64,000 bases of DNA from Gloeothece verrucosa PCC 7822 (GTDB taxonomy: Bacteria > Cyanobacteriota > Cyanobacteriia > Cyanobacteriales > Microcystaceae): assembly GCF_000147335.1 (NCBI RefSeq), contig NC_014501.1, positions 3,222,300-3,286,299 of the forward strand. Direction: 5' to 3'. A program made the position numbers and the translations under genes. The notes under the pieces were generated by a model. It saw only the letters and a list, made by a program, of their open reading frames with translations, had not been told where the DNA came from and made no database searches. This document shows, one piece after another, positions 1 through 9,813 of this stretch (the first letter of the stretch is position 1; each line of letters starts with the position of its first letter).

Positions 1-150
1 TGCAGCCCCATTGACAGCAACCGAGAATCAGAAGTCTTAGCTGCCTTAGAAGCTTGTTTACAAGAACATGAAGGAGAATATGTCCGTTTATTAGGGATTG
101 ATGCCCAAGCCAAACGGCGAGTCATAGAAACTATTATTCAACGCCCCTAG
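1..150 (+). CDS. ccmM: Carboxysome scaffold CcmM, C-terminal end (partial)
   Basis: The first base of the window is already inside an open frame that ends at the TAG at 148-150. The 49 visible residues match the end of a Rubisco small-subunit-like (SSUL) module of CcmM: a Ser-Pro-Ile stretch, an [12 protein letters not shown] helix, EYVRLLGID and a terminal [12 protein letters not shown]. In beta-carboxysomes CcmM cross-links Rubisco through these SSUL modules and binds CcmN through its N-terminal domain. ccmN follows on the same strand after 117 bp. The N-terminal part lies outside the window. Confidence 0.9.
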   Translation, partial: CSPIDSNRESEVLAALEACLQEHEGEYVRLLGIDAQAKRRVIETIIQRP

Positions 151-160
151 GCATAGGAAA

Positions 161-242
161 CAGTGAACAGTTAACAACTGATAACGGGCGCAAGTGCGGA
201 ACTCGTTCCGCACCCCAGCAAAAGCACCCGAACTGTTCACTG
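161..242. repeat. Nested palindromes between ccmM and ccmN
   Basis: A 12-bp inverted repeat, CAGTGAACAGTT at 161-172 and AACTGTTCACTG at 231-242, encloses a second perfect hairpin, GTGCGGAAC (194-202) and GTTCCGCAC (205-213) with a 2-nt loop. It resembles the small dispersed palindromes of cyanobacterial genomes. In the mRNA it would fold between two co-transcribed genes, so it could act as an insulator or a processing site; that is inference. Confidence 0.6.
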
Positions 243-267
243 ATAATTTTTAACGGTTAACTAAATT

Positions 268-1056
268 ATGCACTTACCGCCTGTTCAACCTGTTAGCGTT
301 TCCGAAATTTATGTGAGTGGTGATGTGATCATTCATGACAGTGCGGTAGTAGCTCCAGGAACCATTTTACAAGCCGCCCCCAATAGCCGTATTGTCATAG
401 GAGCAGGTGCTTGTATCGGTATGGGAGTCGTCTTAAATGCTTACCGAGGGGAGATCGAAATCGAAAGTGGTGCTGTTTTAGGGTCAGGCGTTTTAATCCT
501 TGGAACCGGAAAAATCGGTAAAAATGCCTGTGTGGGTTCTTTGACCACCCTTTTAAATAGTTCAATTGAACCAATGGCGGTCATTACTGCTGGTTCACTG
601 ATAGGAGACACAACTCGATCCTTTACTCCTGAACCCGAAACAACTAATGGTAATGGAGCAAAACAACCCGACTTTTCTAAGCTCAACCGACCAGAAAAGA
701 TACAGGAAGAATTACCCCCAATAGTGGCATCACCACCCAAAGAACATCCATCAGTTGTAGAACTTGAATCTGATCCTTGGACTATAGATCCTATAGATGA
801 TGATCAATCGTCGTCAAAATCTGATAGTGTATTGAGTAATACTCAAGTCCATGAACCTGAACCGGCAACCGAAACACGAGTTGAGGTCACACCCCAACCG
901 CCAGATCTCGAACCTACTGAACAGTCAAAACAAGCGCCGGTCGTCGGTCAAATCTATATCAATCAACTTTTGTTGACCTTGTTTCCAGAACGTCGGTTTT
1001 TTCAAAATCTTGACCAAAAAAATCAATCTTTACATTCCGAGGAAAACTCACAGTAA
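268..1056 (+). CDS. ccmN: Carboxysome assembly protein CcmN
   Basis: 262 aa. The N-terminal ~120 residues carry hexapeptide-repeat (left-handed beta-helix) periodicity, with runs such as IVIGAGACIGMGV and GAVLGSGVLILGTGKIGKNACVGS. A long Pro/Glu-rich linker follows (about 120-225), then a short amphipathic C-terminal segment around IYINQLLLTLFPERRFF, the expected encapsulation peptide that recruits the CcmK shell. CcmN bridges the CcmM-Rubisco core to the shell. Domain order, length and position after ccmM all fit, so the assignment is firm. Confidence 0.9.
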   Translation: MHLPPVQPVSVSEIYVSGDVIIHDSAVVAPGTILQAAPNSRIVIGAGACIGMGVVLNAYRGEIEIESGAVLGSGVLILGTGKIGKNACVGSLTTLLNSSIEPMAVITAGSLIGDTTRSFTPEPETTNGNGAKQPDFSKLNRPEKIQEELPPIVASPPKEHPSVVELESDPWTIDPIDDDQSSSKSDSVLSNTQVHEPEPATETRVEVTPQPPDLEPTEQSKQAPVVGQIYINQLLLTLFPERRFFQNLDQKNQSLHSEENSQ

Positions 1057-1635
1057 TTTCGTGAGGGGTGAAAAATTTTTACTCAATTCAGTTTAAGTCG
1101 GCTCAACTCGAAAGCCAATGGCCAAAATTAATAGGTCATTGATTCATGAAAAAATCCCAAAATTAGGAGGAAAAATTTTGAATTGAATTGAGTAATTAGA
1201 CTTATTTAACTAACCCATGAAACTAGCTTTAGTCGGAATAATTTTAGAGCCATAAAAGCCATCAGACTCAAGCTATATAAGGGTTTTACTCAAAATTAAC
1301 TACTAAAATTGAGCAAGATTTAAAAGAGTCTTGTTCAAATTTTGCTTTCAATTTTTTAAAGAAAATACAGATTAGAAAAATTAATATAGTAGAATAAAAA
1401 AATAAATCTTTCGATAGAGAAAAAAAACGAAAAAAATGTAACGGGATAATATAAGATTTAGGTTAAGATGAAAACTCGAAAAAACAGATAGTCACATAAG
1501 ACGATCAGCTTCTGAACTATCTAGAGGCAGATGAAATTATAAATAAGCTTCTAGCACAAACAGAATTCGAGGGTTAAAACTCTCTAGCTTACCGATGTGA
1601 GCAAATAATCAAACAGTTAATGGAGGAATGACCAG
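1057..1635 (+). promoter_or_regulatory. rbcL upstream leader with inverted repeats
   Basis: 579 bp without a plausible gene. It holds a distant inverted repeat, ACTCAATTCA (1081-1090) and TGAATTGAGT (1184-1193), and a compact near-perfect one, TTGAGCAAGA (1309-1318) and TCTTGTTCAA (1329-1338), followed by very AT-rich sequence. The rbcL ribosome binding site GGAGGA is at 1622-1627, nine bases before the ATG. rbcL genes often have long leaders and LysR-type (CmpR/NdhR/CbbR) control; the 1309-1338 repeat is a candidate operator or hairpin, but no regulator site is shown. Confidence 0.5.
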
Positions 1636-3054
1636 ATGGTGCAATCTAAAGCTAAAGGAGGGTTTCAGGCTGGAGTTAAGGACTACCGCCTAACCTACTA
1701 CACCCCCGACTATACCCCCAAAGATACCGACCTTCTCGCTTGCTTCCGCGTAACACCTCAGCCCGGTGTTCCTCCTGAAGAAGCTGGCGCAGCAGTAGCG
1801 GCTGAATCTTCTACAGGAACCTGGACCACCGTTTGGACAGACGGGTTAACCGACTTAGATCGTTACAAAGGACGTTGCTACGACATCGAACCAGTTCCCA
1901 ACGAAGATAATCAATATTTCTGTTTTGTTGCTTATCCTCTAGATCTATTTGAAGAAGGATCTGTTACCAACATTCTCACCTCTATTGTGGGTAACGTTTT
2001 CGGGTTCAAGGCTCTGCGGGCACTGCGTTTAGAAGATATCCGCTTCCCCGTTGCACTTCTCAAGACCTTCCAAGGACCTCCTCACGGGATTACCGTTGAA
2101 CGCGATAAATTAAACAAATATGGTCGTCCTTTACTCGGCTGTACCATCAAACCCAAACTCGGTTTATCCGCTAAAAACTACGGTCGTGCAGTTTATGAGT
2201 GTCTTCGTGGTGGTTTAGACTTCACCAAAGACGACGAAAATATTAACTCTCAGCCTTTCATGCGCTGGCGCGATCGTTTCCTCTTCGTACAAGAAGCGAT
2301 CGAAAAAGCACAAGCTGAAACCAACGAGATCAAAGGGCACTACCTCAACGTAACTGCCGGTACTCTCGAAGAAATGATGAAGCGGGCTGAATTCGCTAAA
2401 GAAATCAAAACCCCCATCATCATGCACGACTACCTGACGGGTGGTTTTACCGCTAACACCACTCTGGCAAAATTCTGTCGTGACAACGGCCTATTACTCC
2501 ACATCCACCGCGCGATGCACGCCGTTATCGACCGTCAAAAGAATCACGGTATCCACTTCCGTGTCTTAGCGAAATGTTTACGGATGTCTGGTGGTGACCA
2601 CCTCCACTCTGGAACCGTTGTCGGTAAGCTCGAAGGTGAACGCGGTATCACGATGGGATTCGTTGACCTCATGCGTGAGGACTACGTTGAAGAAGATCGC
2701 GCACGCGGTATTTTCTTCACCCAAGACTGGGCTTCTATGCCTGGTGTAATGCCCGTTGCTTCTGGCGGTATCCACGTATGGCATATGCCCGCCCTCGTTG
2801 AAATCTTCGGCGATGATTCTTGCTTACAGTTCGGTGGTGGTACACTCGGACACCCCTGGGGTAATGCTCCTGGTGCAACTGCTAACCGTGTCGCTCTCGA
2901 AGCTTGTATCCAAGCTCGTAACGAAGGTCGCTCCCTCGCTCGTGAAGGTAACGAAGTTATCCGCGAAGCCGCTCGCTGGAGTCCTGAATTAGCCGCAGCT
3001 TGTGAACTGTGGAAAGAAATTAAGTTCGAGTTTGAGGCAATGGATACACTGTAA
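1636..3054 (+). CDS. rbcL: Ribulose-bisphosphate carboxylase large subunit
   Basis: 472 aa, the usual length of form 1B cyanobacterial/plant-type Rubisco. Visible are the active-site [12 protein letters not shown] (carbamylated Lys region near residue 200), the HRAMHAV segment and the loop-6 GKLEGERG. It fixes CO2 onto ribulose 1,5-bisphosphate in the carboxysome. The ATG has a strong GGAGGA ribosome binding site. It starts the rbcL-rbcX-rbcS operon, with rbcX 85 bp downstream, and lies next to ccmMN, which encode carboxysome parts. Confidence 0.99.
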   Translation: MVQSKAKGGFQAGVKDYRLTYYTPDYTPKDTDLLACFRVTPQPGVPPEEAGAAVAAESSTGTWTTVWTDGLTDLDRYKGRCYDIEPVPNEDNQYFCFVAYPLDLFEEGSVTNILTSIVGNVFGFKALRALRLEDIRFPVALLKTFQGPPHGITVERDKLNKYGRPLLGCTIKPKLGLSAKNYGRAVYECLRGGLDFTKDDENINSQPFMRWRDRFLFVQEAIEKAQAETNEIKGHYLNVTAGTLEEMMKRAEFAKEIKTPIIMHDYLTGGFTANTTLAKFCRDNGLLLHIHRAMHAVIDRQKNHGIHFRVLAKCLRMSGGDHLHSGTVVGKLEGERGITMGFVDLMREDYVEEDRARGIFFTQDWASMPGVMPVASGGIHVWHMPALVEIFGDDSCLQFGGGTLGHPWGNAPGATANRVALEACIQARNEGRSLAREGNEVIREAARWSPELAAACELWKEIKFEFEAMDTL

Positions 3055-3139
3055 TTTGTGGCGAGTTGTTAGTTTGGAGGGTAAGCAAAAACACTTAATA
3101 AACTAACAACATTGTTCCAGTTGGGACAGGTAGGTATAA

Positions 3140-3547
3140 ATGTACCCAAAAAAGATAGCAGCAGATACGGCTAAGGTTTTACAAAGTTACCTGACTTATC
3201 AGGCTGTCCGCACCATCATTGATCAATTATCAGAAACTAATCCGACTCAGGCTATTTGGCTGACTCAGTATACTTCAACCCATAGAATACAGGATGGAGA
3301 AGCTTACTTAGAAGAGTTAATGGCAGAGAATAAAGAATTAGTGCTGAGGATCATGACGGTAAGAGAACATCTTGCGGAAACGGTGCTGGATTTCTTGCCG
3401 GAGATGGTCAAGACAGGAATAACTCAGGCTAATATAGGACACCGCCGCCAACTGTTAGAACGTCTTACCCAGTCCCAACCCGCAAATTCTACCCCTCAAG
3501 TCGAGACATCTGAGTCTGAATTAGACCTTGATAATCCCCATAACTGA
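3140..3547 (+). CDS. rbcX: Rubisco assembly chaperone RbcX
   Basis: 135 aa, entirely alpha-helical in character, lying between rbcL and rbcS as is typical of beta-cyanobacteria. RbcX dimers bind the RbcL C-terminal tail and help form the L8 core. The conserved region includes [10 protein letters not shown], the LTQY segment and GEAYLEELM. The last ~25 residues are Ser/Thr/Glu-rich and variable. rbcS follows after 32 bp, so all three genes are probably on one transcript. Confidence 0.95.
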   Translation: MYPKKIAADTAKVLQSYLTYQAVRTIIDQLSETNPTQAIWLTQYTSTHRIQDGEAYLEELMAENKELVLRIMTVREHLAETVLDFLPEMVKTGITQANIGHRRQLLERLTQSQPANSTPQVETSESELDLDNPHN

Positions 3548-3579
3548 TACAGCATTCATTTGACAGGAAGATAAAACCC

Positions 3580-3915
3580 ATGAAAACTTTACCTAAAGAG
3601 CGTCGTTACGAAACTCTCTCTTACTTACCCCCTCTAACCGATCAGCAAATCGTTAAGCAAATCCAATATATTTTGGATCAAGGGTTTATTCCTGCCGTTG
3701 AATTTGAAGAAAATCCCAAGCCTACTGATCACTACTGGACTCTGTGGAAGCTGCCTTTATTTAGCGCTTCTACTCCTCAAGATGTTTTAGCTGAAGTTCG
3801 GGAATGTCGTTCTGAGTATCCTAGCTACTACATTCGCGTGATTGGATTTGACAATATCAAACAATGTCAAACCATGAGCTTTATCGTTCACAAGCCTAAC
3901 ACTGGTCGTTTCTAA
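3580..3915 (+). CDS. rbcS: Ribulose-bisphosphate carboxylase small subunit
   Basis: 111 aa, the normal length for cyanobacterial RbcS. It opens with [16 protein letters not shown] and contains the conserved [12 protein letters not shown] and [15 protein letters not shown] segments. It completes the L8S8 Rubisco holoenzyme. It is the last gene of the rbcLXS operon and is followed within 30 bp by a terminator-like hairpin. Confidence 0.98.
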   Translation: MKTLPKERRYETLSYLPPLTDQQIVKQIQYILDQGFIPAVEFEENPKPTDHYWTLWKLPLFSASTPQDVLAEVRECRSEYPSYYIRVIGFDNIKQCQTMSFIVHKPNTGRF

Positions 3916-3941
3916 GTTCTACTAATTTGGTAGATTTCTCG

Positions 3942-3965
3942 CCCCCGCCCTTTTTGGGTGTGGGG
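3942..3965 (+). terminator. Terminator after rbcS
   Basis: A GC-rich hairpin (CCCCCGCCC, TTTTT loop, GGGTGTGGGG with one bulge and one G-T pair) is followed by TTTT. It lies 26 bp after the rbcS stop and most likely ends the rbcLXS transcript. Confidence 0.7.
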
Positions 3966-4008
3966 TTTTCAGTGTAGATTCTCTTAACAAATTTGCTTGC
4001 CGTTTCTT

Positions 4009-4653
4009 TTATTTTTTTATTATTTCCCCCATAAATATCTCAAACTCTTCCAAAGCTTGGCTGACTCCAACCTCTCTAACTCGTTGCATAAATTCGGGAA
4101 TAATCTCTACAACGGCTATGTTGGGAAATGTGGGGCTATCTTGGGACTCAACATAGCTATTTCCTTGCAGAACATTGATTTTTAGATTGCCTCTCTCGTA
4201 GATCCAGACTTCTGGTACTCTTAAGGCTTCATAAGCGGCAAGTTCAGTCTTCGAGGTGAGATCGGTTTCAATTGCTAGATCTGGAGGTGGATCTACCGTC
4301 AAATCCAATCGCTCCTTACCAATTACAGCCTTGTAGTTTTGGATATAGAAGCATTCATCCGGTTCGATTCCTGCCGCCATGTCCTCTCTTTTAAAGGTAG
4401 TAGAGCCAAGAGGTTCCCATCGACGTTTCTGGATTCTCAGTAGAGTTTTGACCCAATCTGCTAGGGAAATTTTTGCTCTCTCGTGTTCTGGTAGGGGTGT
4501 CATAATTTCCATAATCCCGTTAGCATAAGCAATTCGAGACGAGCGCCGCTCTCCTAAATCAGTCATAATTTCTTCAAACCCTTGCCAAGAAACGGGTTGT
4601 AGGGTCACTTTTTGGCCTGGTTTTAACTGTAGCCTAATGGCAGTTGTTGGCAT
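4009..4653 (-). CDS. Uma2 family (DUF820) putative nuclease
   Basis: 214 aa. The fold of this family is PD-(D/E)XK-like. Seen here are GFEEIMTDLGERRSSRIAYANGIMEIMTPLPEHE near the N-terminus, EPDECFYIQ in the middle and the core PPPDLAIETDLTSKTELAAYEALRVPEVWIY. These genes are extremely expanded in cyanobacteria and their function is not established. It points toward rbcS, separated from it by the terminator. Two other family members are in this window (24275, 38504). Confidence 0.85.
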   Translation of the reverse strand: MPTTAIRLQLKPGQKVTLQPVSWQGFEEIMTDLGERRSSRIAYANGIMEIMTPLPEHERAKISLADWVKTLLRIQKRRWEPLGSTTFKREDMAAGIEPDECFYIQNYKAVIGKERLDLTVDPPPDLAIETDLTSKTELAAYEALRVPEVWIYERGNLKINVLQGNSYVESQDSPTFPNIAVVEIIPEFMQRVREVGVSQALEEFEIFMGEIIKK

Positions 4654-4758
4654 ACTTTACGATACTTGTTCTTTCATTATTTTAATTTAGCGGTGCAATT
4701 TGGGACCTGGGCGGAAAAAGATGGAAGTGGTATTACTTATTTAACACAAGCCTGTTGC

Positions 4759-5237
4759 TCAATTTTCAATTAATACCTTTGCGGCTTTTTGTAGTAAGGA
4801 TGATTGACTATTATCACTGATCTTTAAAACATTTTGAGTGAGATTTCTTCTTTGTTTTAAAAACTTAAATTGTTTTCTAATCTCTTGTGTATCACGCATG
4901 ACATTTTTAATATATATATAACCCTCTTTATAAAGAAATTTTATCGCCACTGCTTTAGCTTCCTCATTTTTAGGACTGCGTACATATATAGTAAAGAATT
5001 CTTTTTCAGTAAATGATTGAGGAGTAATAGGCAAGCCAAAGTTAGGATTTACAAGACTTTTTCTGACCCAGCTTTTAATTCCTAGTTCAATCAAAATTTT
5101 CTGAAATTCTGGTGAAATTTTAATCTTGTATTTATTGCAGAAACTTTCCCATTGTTCACTATCTTCTTGTCCTCATATTCATCTTCTAAAGTTGGTAATA
5201 TCTTTAGCTGGTTTGTTCTTGATATATCTGATAATGC
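4759..5237 (-). pseudogene. Frameshifted hypothetical gene downstream of the helicase remnant
   Basis: Two overlapping leftward frames join into one protein. The first, from ATG 5237, reads MDKMIKALSDISRTNQLKIL up to about base 5170; the second continues as EDSEQWESFCNKYKIKI, EFQKILIELGIKSW and the rest to 4759. A one-base shift near 5165-5180 breaks the gene. The merged product would be roughly 160 aa with no domain I recognise. It directly follows the helicase-nuclease remnant on the same strand, so the two probably formed one operon and decayed together. Confidence 0.55.
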
Positions 5238-5259
5238 TTTAATCATTTTATCCATCTTT

Positions 5260-7495
5260 TTATTTCTCCTTTTGAAACAAAAAATTTCTGAGTGTATCTG
5301 ATTCAACGGGAAAATTATGATTATCAAAGTAAATTAAATTTCCAGAATATAACATTGGCGGGTATTGGTTATCTTTTTCTTGTCTGGCGTGCAAATTTAG
5401 AAGTAACCCTCTTACATTGCTAAACTCTGGATAGTCTGAAACAATGATATTCAACTTGTCTTTGCTTTTTTCAACCGTCTCCTTGGAAAGGCGATTTCCT
5501 GAAGTTTTACTCCATGCTTTAACATCAATACATAATAAGGTATTGCCTTTGATATAGTACAAGTCAAACCGTTCATATAGTTTGTTATATTTTTTGAAAT
5601 CTAACAACCGCTCAAAACCATAGAAAGTCTTTATCGCTTTCCAGTCTTTGCCTTCAAAAATTATATCTCGAATCCAACGCGCTACAAAATTTTCAGCGAG
5701 TGATGGATATAAAACATCATAAAAGAAATCCCGACGTGGAATATAAGTATTAAAAATTTCTGGTTCTGGGAGCAACTGATTGTATAATTTGTAGATTGAA
5801 TCAGTTTTAGGATCTAGTAAGCTAATTTCATTGCCTTCCAAGTCATAGCCTCCAGAATTTGCTTTTAGAGATTCAGGATATAATCGATTCTGGTAAGAAT
5901 AGATAGTATCGCCATGTATACTATCGCTGATAATCAGGAATTTTTTGCCATCTTCTTCTTCTAATTTTAAATATGGTGTAAATTTAGATTGTTCCGATTT
6001 ATGATAAAATAATGACTCAATAAAATTATCAGGAAATAACTTGGATTTTCGTAACTCTTCCAAATAAGTTTCTGGCTCTTTAAAAACCACAGGATCACGT
6101 AATGCTTCCCACGCTTTTGTGATTGCAAAAGCCTTTTTATTCTGGTGAAAATTTTCAATATCATTTAACATTTTGTCTCTAAAATTTTGAAAAGCAAAAT
6201 AAGCATCGATCTCATCATAGACATGATTTTCATAATGATTAATCGCTCGTTTATTCTCTTCCTCTTGAACCTTTAAATAAACTTTGTGGTTGTTGACGGA
6301 AAGTTTGCGAATTTCCTTCGGTTCTTCCCGATTTAAATATCTGTAAAAATTGACTAAATTTTTTCGGGTTTCTTCATTGATAAAAATCTTTACCATTTGG
6401 TTAGGAAAATCACGTCTTTCAGATCTGCCAATAGCTTGTAAAATTGCTTTGCCTAATAAAATTTGGTGTTGCTGTTCTCGAAATGCTAATGCTTCAGGTT
6501 GGTTCAGGTATTTATTAAAATCTTTGATCTCAAGATTAGAGTCACTCACATTTACAATACTTTTCATTAATGCGAAATGATAAAGTGTAGTAGATTTTTC
6601 AGAATCATTTGACTTTTTATTTTGTCGTTTCATTACTGTATAGTAACTGTCCATTAACAAAACCAAAGAGTCAAAATCTTTATCCTCGCCATTGCGACTT
6701 TTTATAATAGGATTTAATCCTTTTGAGGCTGACTGATAAGCGGATATAAAGAAAATTTTCTGTCCTTCTTCTTCAACAAGCTCATCTAGATATGTTTTCT
6801 GGCTTGTTTTATCTTTGTAGTCGTTATTAAAATCTGCCTTATATAAAATGAGTTTAACACGAATCTTACTCTGATATTTTTTATGGTTTAGTTTTACATA
6901 ATATATATTTGGATGAGCGGGTGATGCCTCAAATACAAAATTTTCATTTTTTTGGCAATTATCGATCAATTTTTTAATCCAGCTTAGAGTTTGAGTAAAA
7001 GCAATAGTTTCTTGAATTTGGTTATCTTCAAAAAGGTAAAACAAGAAACGAATAAAATTGTTTAACTCTTGTTTTTTGTAAGCATTCAACCAAGGTACAT
7101 CCGAAGATTTTATAAAATTTTTTAAAATATTTTTTTCAAATTGTTCTGCAACTTCTTTAGTTTCTTGATTGGGAAGAGATGATAAATTTTCGTTGAAAAA
7201 ATCTATAGTAATCTGCCGCTTTGGCTTTGCTTCACGCTCTTGTCGGATTGCCTCACAAAGTGATACTTCTTCCTCAACCATTGCTTTAAAACCACTTTTG
7301 TGGATGCTCTTTAATCGTTTTACATATTGCTTCAAACAGTTGGTGAGTCTTTCCTGAGCCTGTACCATAATTAATCAGTTTGAGTTGGGAACGGTTTTCT
7401 AGAAAACTATCCTCAATTGTTGTAAGGTAAGAATTAATAATTTTGGAACGAGCTAAGTGCGGCTCTTGATTAGGAGAGTCTGTTGGTTGTTGCAT
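5260..7495 (-). pseudogene. Decayed DEAD/DEAH-type helicase with PD-(D/E)XK nuclease domain
   Basis: A 69-residue start (7495-7286) holds a Walker A motif, YGTGSGKTH, and then shifts frame near base 7300 into a long frame that runs to 5260. The long frame has helicase motifs V and VI (FFISAYQSASKGLN, and QAIGRSER at about residues 311-318 of that frame) and a C-terminal nuclease-like core, FDLYY then CIDVKAW (Asp602, Asp615, Lys617). The motif II (DEAD/DExH) segment expected between motif I and motif V is missing, so there is an internal deletion as well as a frameshift. The architecture resembles helicase-nuclease genes of restriction or defence islands. Probably non-functional, unless the long frame is translated alone. 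Confidence 0.65.
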
Positions 7496-7699
7496 TACGT
7501 GCCATCTCTGCTATAAAATAAATACATAATACCTATAGTATTATATTACTTATTGGCGTTTGAATAGCAAGAGTAACAAAAACCACGTTAAGGCTAAAAA
7601 ACTTTTTAGATGTTTGATAGTTTATATTGCTATATATTGCTAAGTAGGTGGATAAAAGTCTAGTTAACTGTGTGACATGGAAACAGGTGAAGCAGTTCT

Positions 7700-7718
7700 G
7701 TTGGCGAGGTCCGCCAAC
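7700..7718. repeat. Small GC-rich palindrome in intergenic repeat region
   Basis: GTTGGCG and CGCCAAC pair around a 5-nt loop inside a GC-rich stretch (about 7680-7800) between the helicase remnant and the DUF29 array. It has the look of cyanobacterial dispersed repeats. The frames crossing this stretch look like chance readings. Confidence 0.45.
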
Positions 7719-7839
7719 GTAGTGCGCCCTTAATAAAGAAACTGCTGCACACGGAGTGGCGCGCAGCGCAGGGGAACACGGCTCTAGGAACAGCAAAGGA
7801 TTTCAGCCGTTTAACTTTTCTTAACACAGTGATATTTTT

Positions 7840-8541
7840 TTATCCATCTTTTAGCCTTGGAAACCAATTTTTATCTAATACTTCCTCTACACTAGCTATC
7901 GCTTCATCTGGAAAAGTTTTCGGTTCTAATCTTGTTTTTTGAATCATAATTTCTCGTGCGTTTTGATAACACTCCTCAAAAACTTCAATTAAATAAGGTT
8001 TGAGACTAGGGCTTGTTTTAAGCAATTCTAAGATCTGAATCCGAAAGTTTTGAATCTCACCGTTCCAATGATCTAAGTTATACTCTCTTTCAGATTCCCA
8101 GTAGACAACTTTTAGTAAGTGTTCAAAGAGTCTAGTTAATAAACTTTTTAATGCCCTCTTTTCACTTCTGCCCAAATCTCCTACCTCTTCAATTAAATTG
8201 TCCCAGTCTATCATCTCATAATTTTTCGCTTGTAATTGCTTAACCGTTTCTTCAACCCATAGGTTATAGTCAGCATCATATAAAGATTTACAATGTTCAG
8301 CCTCAATAATTTGAGCAATTTCCGCTTTATTATTAGCGTAATAAGTCCAAGCCGCTTCTAAGTCTTCTTGATTTAACTCTGGGTAGTTTTTTAGCAATTC
8401 TTCCTCGGATATTCCTTGTTCACGAAAAGAAACTAACCTCCATACAGGAATCCTTGTATCACGAATACGAGCATCTCCTCCACAGACTCCAGGAGTTTTT
8501 TGGATGAATGAGCTTTGAGTTATTTGAGTTTTGTCTATCAT
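7840..8541 (-). CDS. DUF433-DUF29 fusion protein, copy 1
   Basis: 233 aa. Residues ~10-75 are a DUF433 module (TPGVCGGDARIRDTRIPVW, then a helical PELNQEDLEAAWTYY), a winged-helix antitoxin-like domain. Residues ~85-225 are DUF29 (SLYDADYNLWVEETVKQL, YEMIDWDNLIEEVGDLG, LLTRLFEHLLKVVYW, SPSLKPYLIEVFEECY). DUF29 is nearly restricted to cyanobacteria and has no proven function. It is the last of three tandem leftward paralogs, 32 bp after the next copy. A DNA-binding or antitoxin-like regulatory role is possible but is inference. Confidence 0.8.
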   Translation of the reverse strand: MIDKTQITQSSFIQKTPGVCGGDARIRDTRIPVWRLVSFREQGISEEELLKNYPELNQEDLEAAWTYYANNKAEIAQIIEAEHCKSLYDADYNLWVEETVKQLQAKNYEMIDWDNLIEEVGDLGRSEKRALKSLLTRLFEHLLKVVYWESEREYNLDHWNGEIQNFRIQILELLKTSPSLKPYLIEVFEECYQNAREIMIQKTRLEPKTFPDEAIASVEEVLDKNWFPRLKDG

Positions 8542-8573
8542 AAAATTAGTAAATTGCTTTTTAATTAATAATG

Positions 8574-9275
8574 TTATTCATGAGATCCTATAGGAAGCCA
8601 ATCTTCATCTAAAGCTTGTTCTACGGTGGCTATTGCTTCAGTTGGGAAAACTTTAGGAGCTAATCTTGTTTTTTTAATAACAAATTTTCGAGCGTTTTGG
8701 TAGCAATCGTCAAATACTTCAATTAAATAAGGCTTGAGACTGGGGCTTGTTGCCAGTAATTCTAAAATATCATTACGAAAATTTTGAATTTCCCCAGCCC
8801 AATGCCCTAGATTGTAATCTCTTTCAGAGTCCCAGTAAGCTATTAATAATAAGTGTTCCAAAAGTCTCGTTAATAAGCTTTTCAAGGCTCTCTTTTCGCT
8901 TCGGCTCAAATCCGCTACCTCTTCAATTAAATTATCCCAGTCTATCATCTCATAATTTTTCGCTTGCAATTGCTTAACCGTTTCTTCAACCCATAGATTA
9001 AAGTCAGAATCATATAAAGATTTAGAATGTTCAGCCTCAATAATTTGAGCAATTTCCGCTTTATTATTAGCGTAATAAGTCCAAGCCGCTTCTAAGTCTT
9101 CTTGATTTAACTCTGGGTAGTTTTTGAGCAATTCTTCCTCGGATACTCCTTGCTCACGAAAAGAAACTAACGTCCATACAGGAATCCTTGTATCACGAAT
9201 CCGAGCATTTCCTCCACAAACTCCAGGAGTTTTTTGGATCGAGGATTTTTGAGATATTTGAGTTTTGTCTATCAT
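8574..9275 (-). CDS. DUF433-DUF29 fusion protein, copy 2
   Basis: 233 aa from the ATG at 9275, chosen because copy 1 starts with the same MIDKTQI; an in-frame start at 9299 would add eight residues. It has the same DUF433 plus DUF29 architecture as copy 1. The DUF433 half is almost identical (RIRDTRIPVW, SEEELLKNYPELNQEDLEAA), while the DUF29 half has diverged more (LLIAYWDSERDYNLGHW). This suggests recent tandem duplication with faster change in the C-terminal domain, or gene conversion of the N-terminal half. Confidence 0.8.
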   Translation of the reverse strand: MIDKTQISQKSSIQKTPGVCGGNARIRDTRIPVWTLVSFREQGVSEEELLKNYPELNQEDLEAAWTYYANNKAEIAQIIEAEHSKSLYDSDFNLWVEETVKQLQAKNYEMIDWDNLIEEVADLSRSEKRALKSLLTRLLEHLLLIAYWDSERDYNLGHWAGEIQNFRNDILELLATSPSLKPYLIEVFDDCYQNARKFVIKKTRLAPKVFPTEAIATVEQALDEDWLPIGSHE

Positions 9276-9307
9276 AAGGTTAATAACTTGCTTTTTCATT
9301 AAGTCTA

Positions 9308-9781
9308 TTATTCATTAGATACTATAGGAAACCAATCTTTATCTAAAACTTCCTCTACAGTAGCTATTACTTCAGTTGGCAAAAGTCCCGAATTTAATCC
9401 TGTTTTTTTAATCATTATTTCTCGGGCATCTTGATAGCACTCGTCAAATACTTCAATTAAATAAGGTTTAAGACTGGGGCTTTTTTTTAGCAATCTTAAA
9501 ATCTGAATCCGAAAGTTTTGAATCTCACCATTCCAATGATTTAGATTATACTCTCTTTCAGATTCCCAGTAAGCTACTTTTAATAAGTGTTCAAACAGTC
9601 GAGTTAACAGACTCATTAATTTATCTTTATCCCGTCCACTCAAATCTGCTACCTCTTCAATTAAATTGTCCCAGTCTATTGCCTCATAATTTTTCGCTTG
9701 TAATTGCTTAACCGTTTCTTCAACCCATCGGTTAAAGTCAGCATCATATAGAGATTTAGGAACTTTTGAAATGTCTAGCAT
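9308..9781 (-). CDS. DUF29 family protein, copy 3
   Basis: 157 aa from the ATG at 9781. It contains only the DUF29 domain (KSLYDADFNRWVEETVKQL, YEAIDWDNLIEEVADLSG, LLTRLFEHLLKVAYW, SPSLKPYLIEVFDECYQDA). The DUF433 module of its two downstream neighbours is absent, so this is either the ancestral single-domain form or a copy that lost the N-terminal domain. It probably shares a transcript with the next two copies. Confidence 0.8.
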   Translation of the reverse strand: MLDISKVPKSLYDADFNRWVEETVKQLQAKNYEAIDWDNLIEEVADLSGRDKDKLMSLLTRLFEHLLKVAYWESEREYNLNHWNGEIQNFRIQILRLLKKSPSLKPYLIEVFDECYQDAREIMIKKTGLNSGLLPTEVIATVEEVLDKDWFPIVSNE

Positions 9782-9813
9782 AAGCAATCGTTGATAATTA
9801 ATATTAGTATTTT

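Noticed and set aside
7533-7796. Leftward 87-codon frame between the helicase remnant and the DUF29 array
   Set aside because: It runs through GC-rich repeat DNA and AT-rich spacer, has a low-complexity Cys/Arg-rich composition and no plausible domain.
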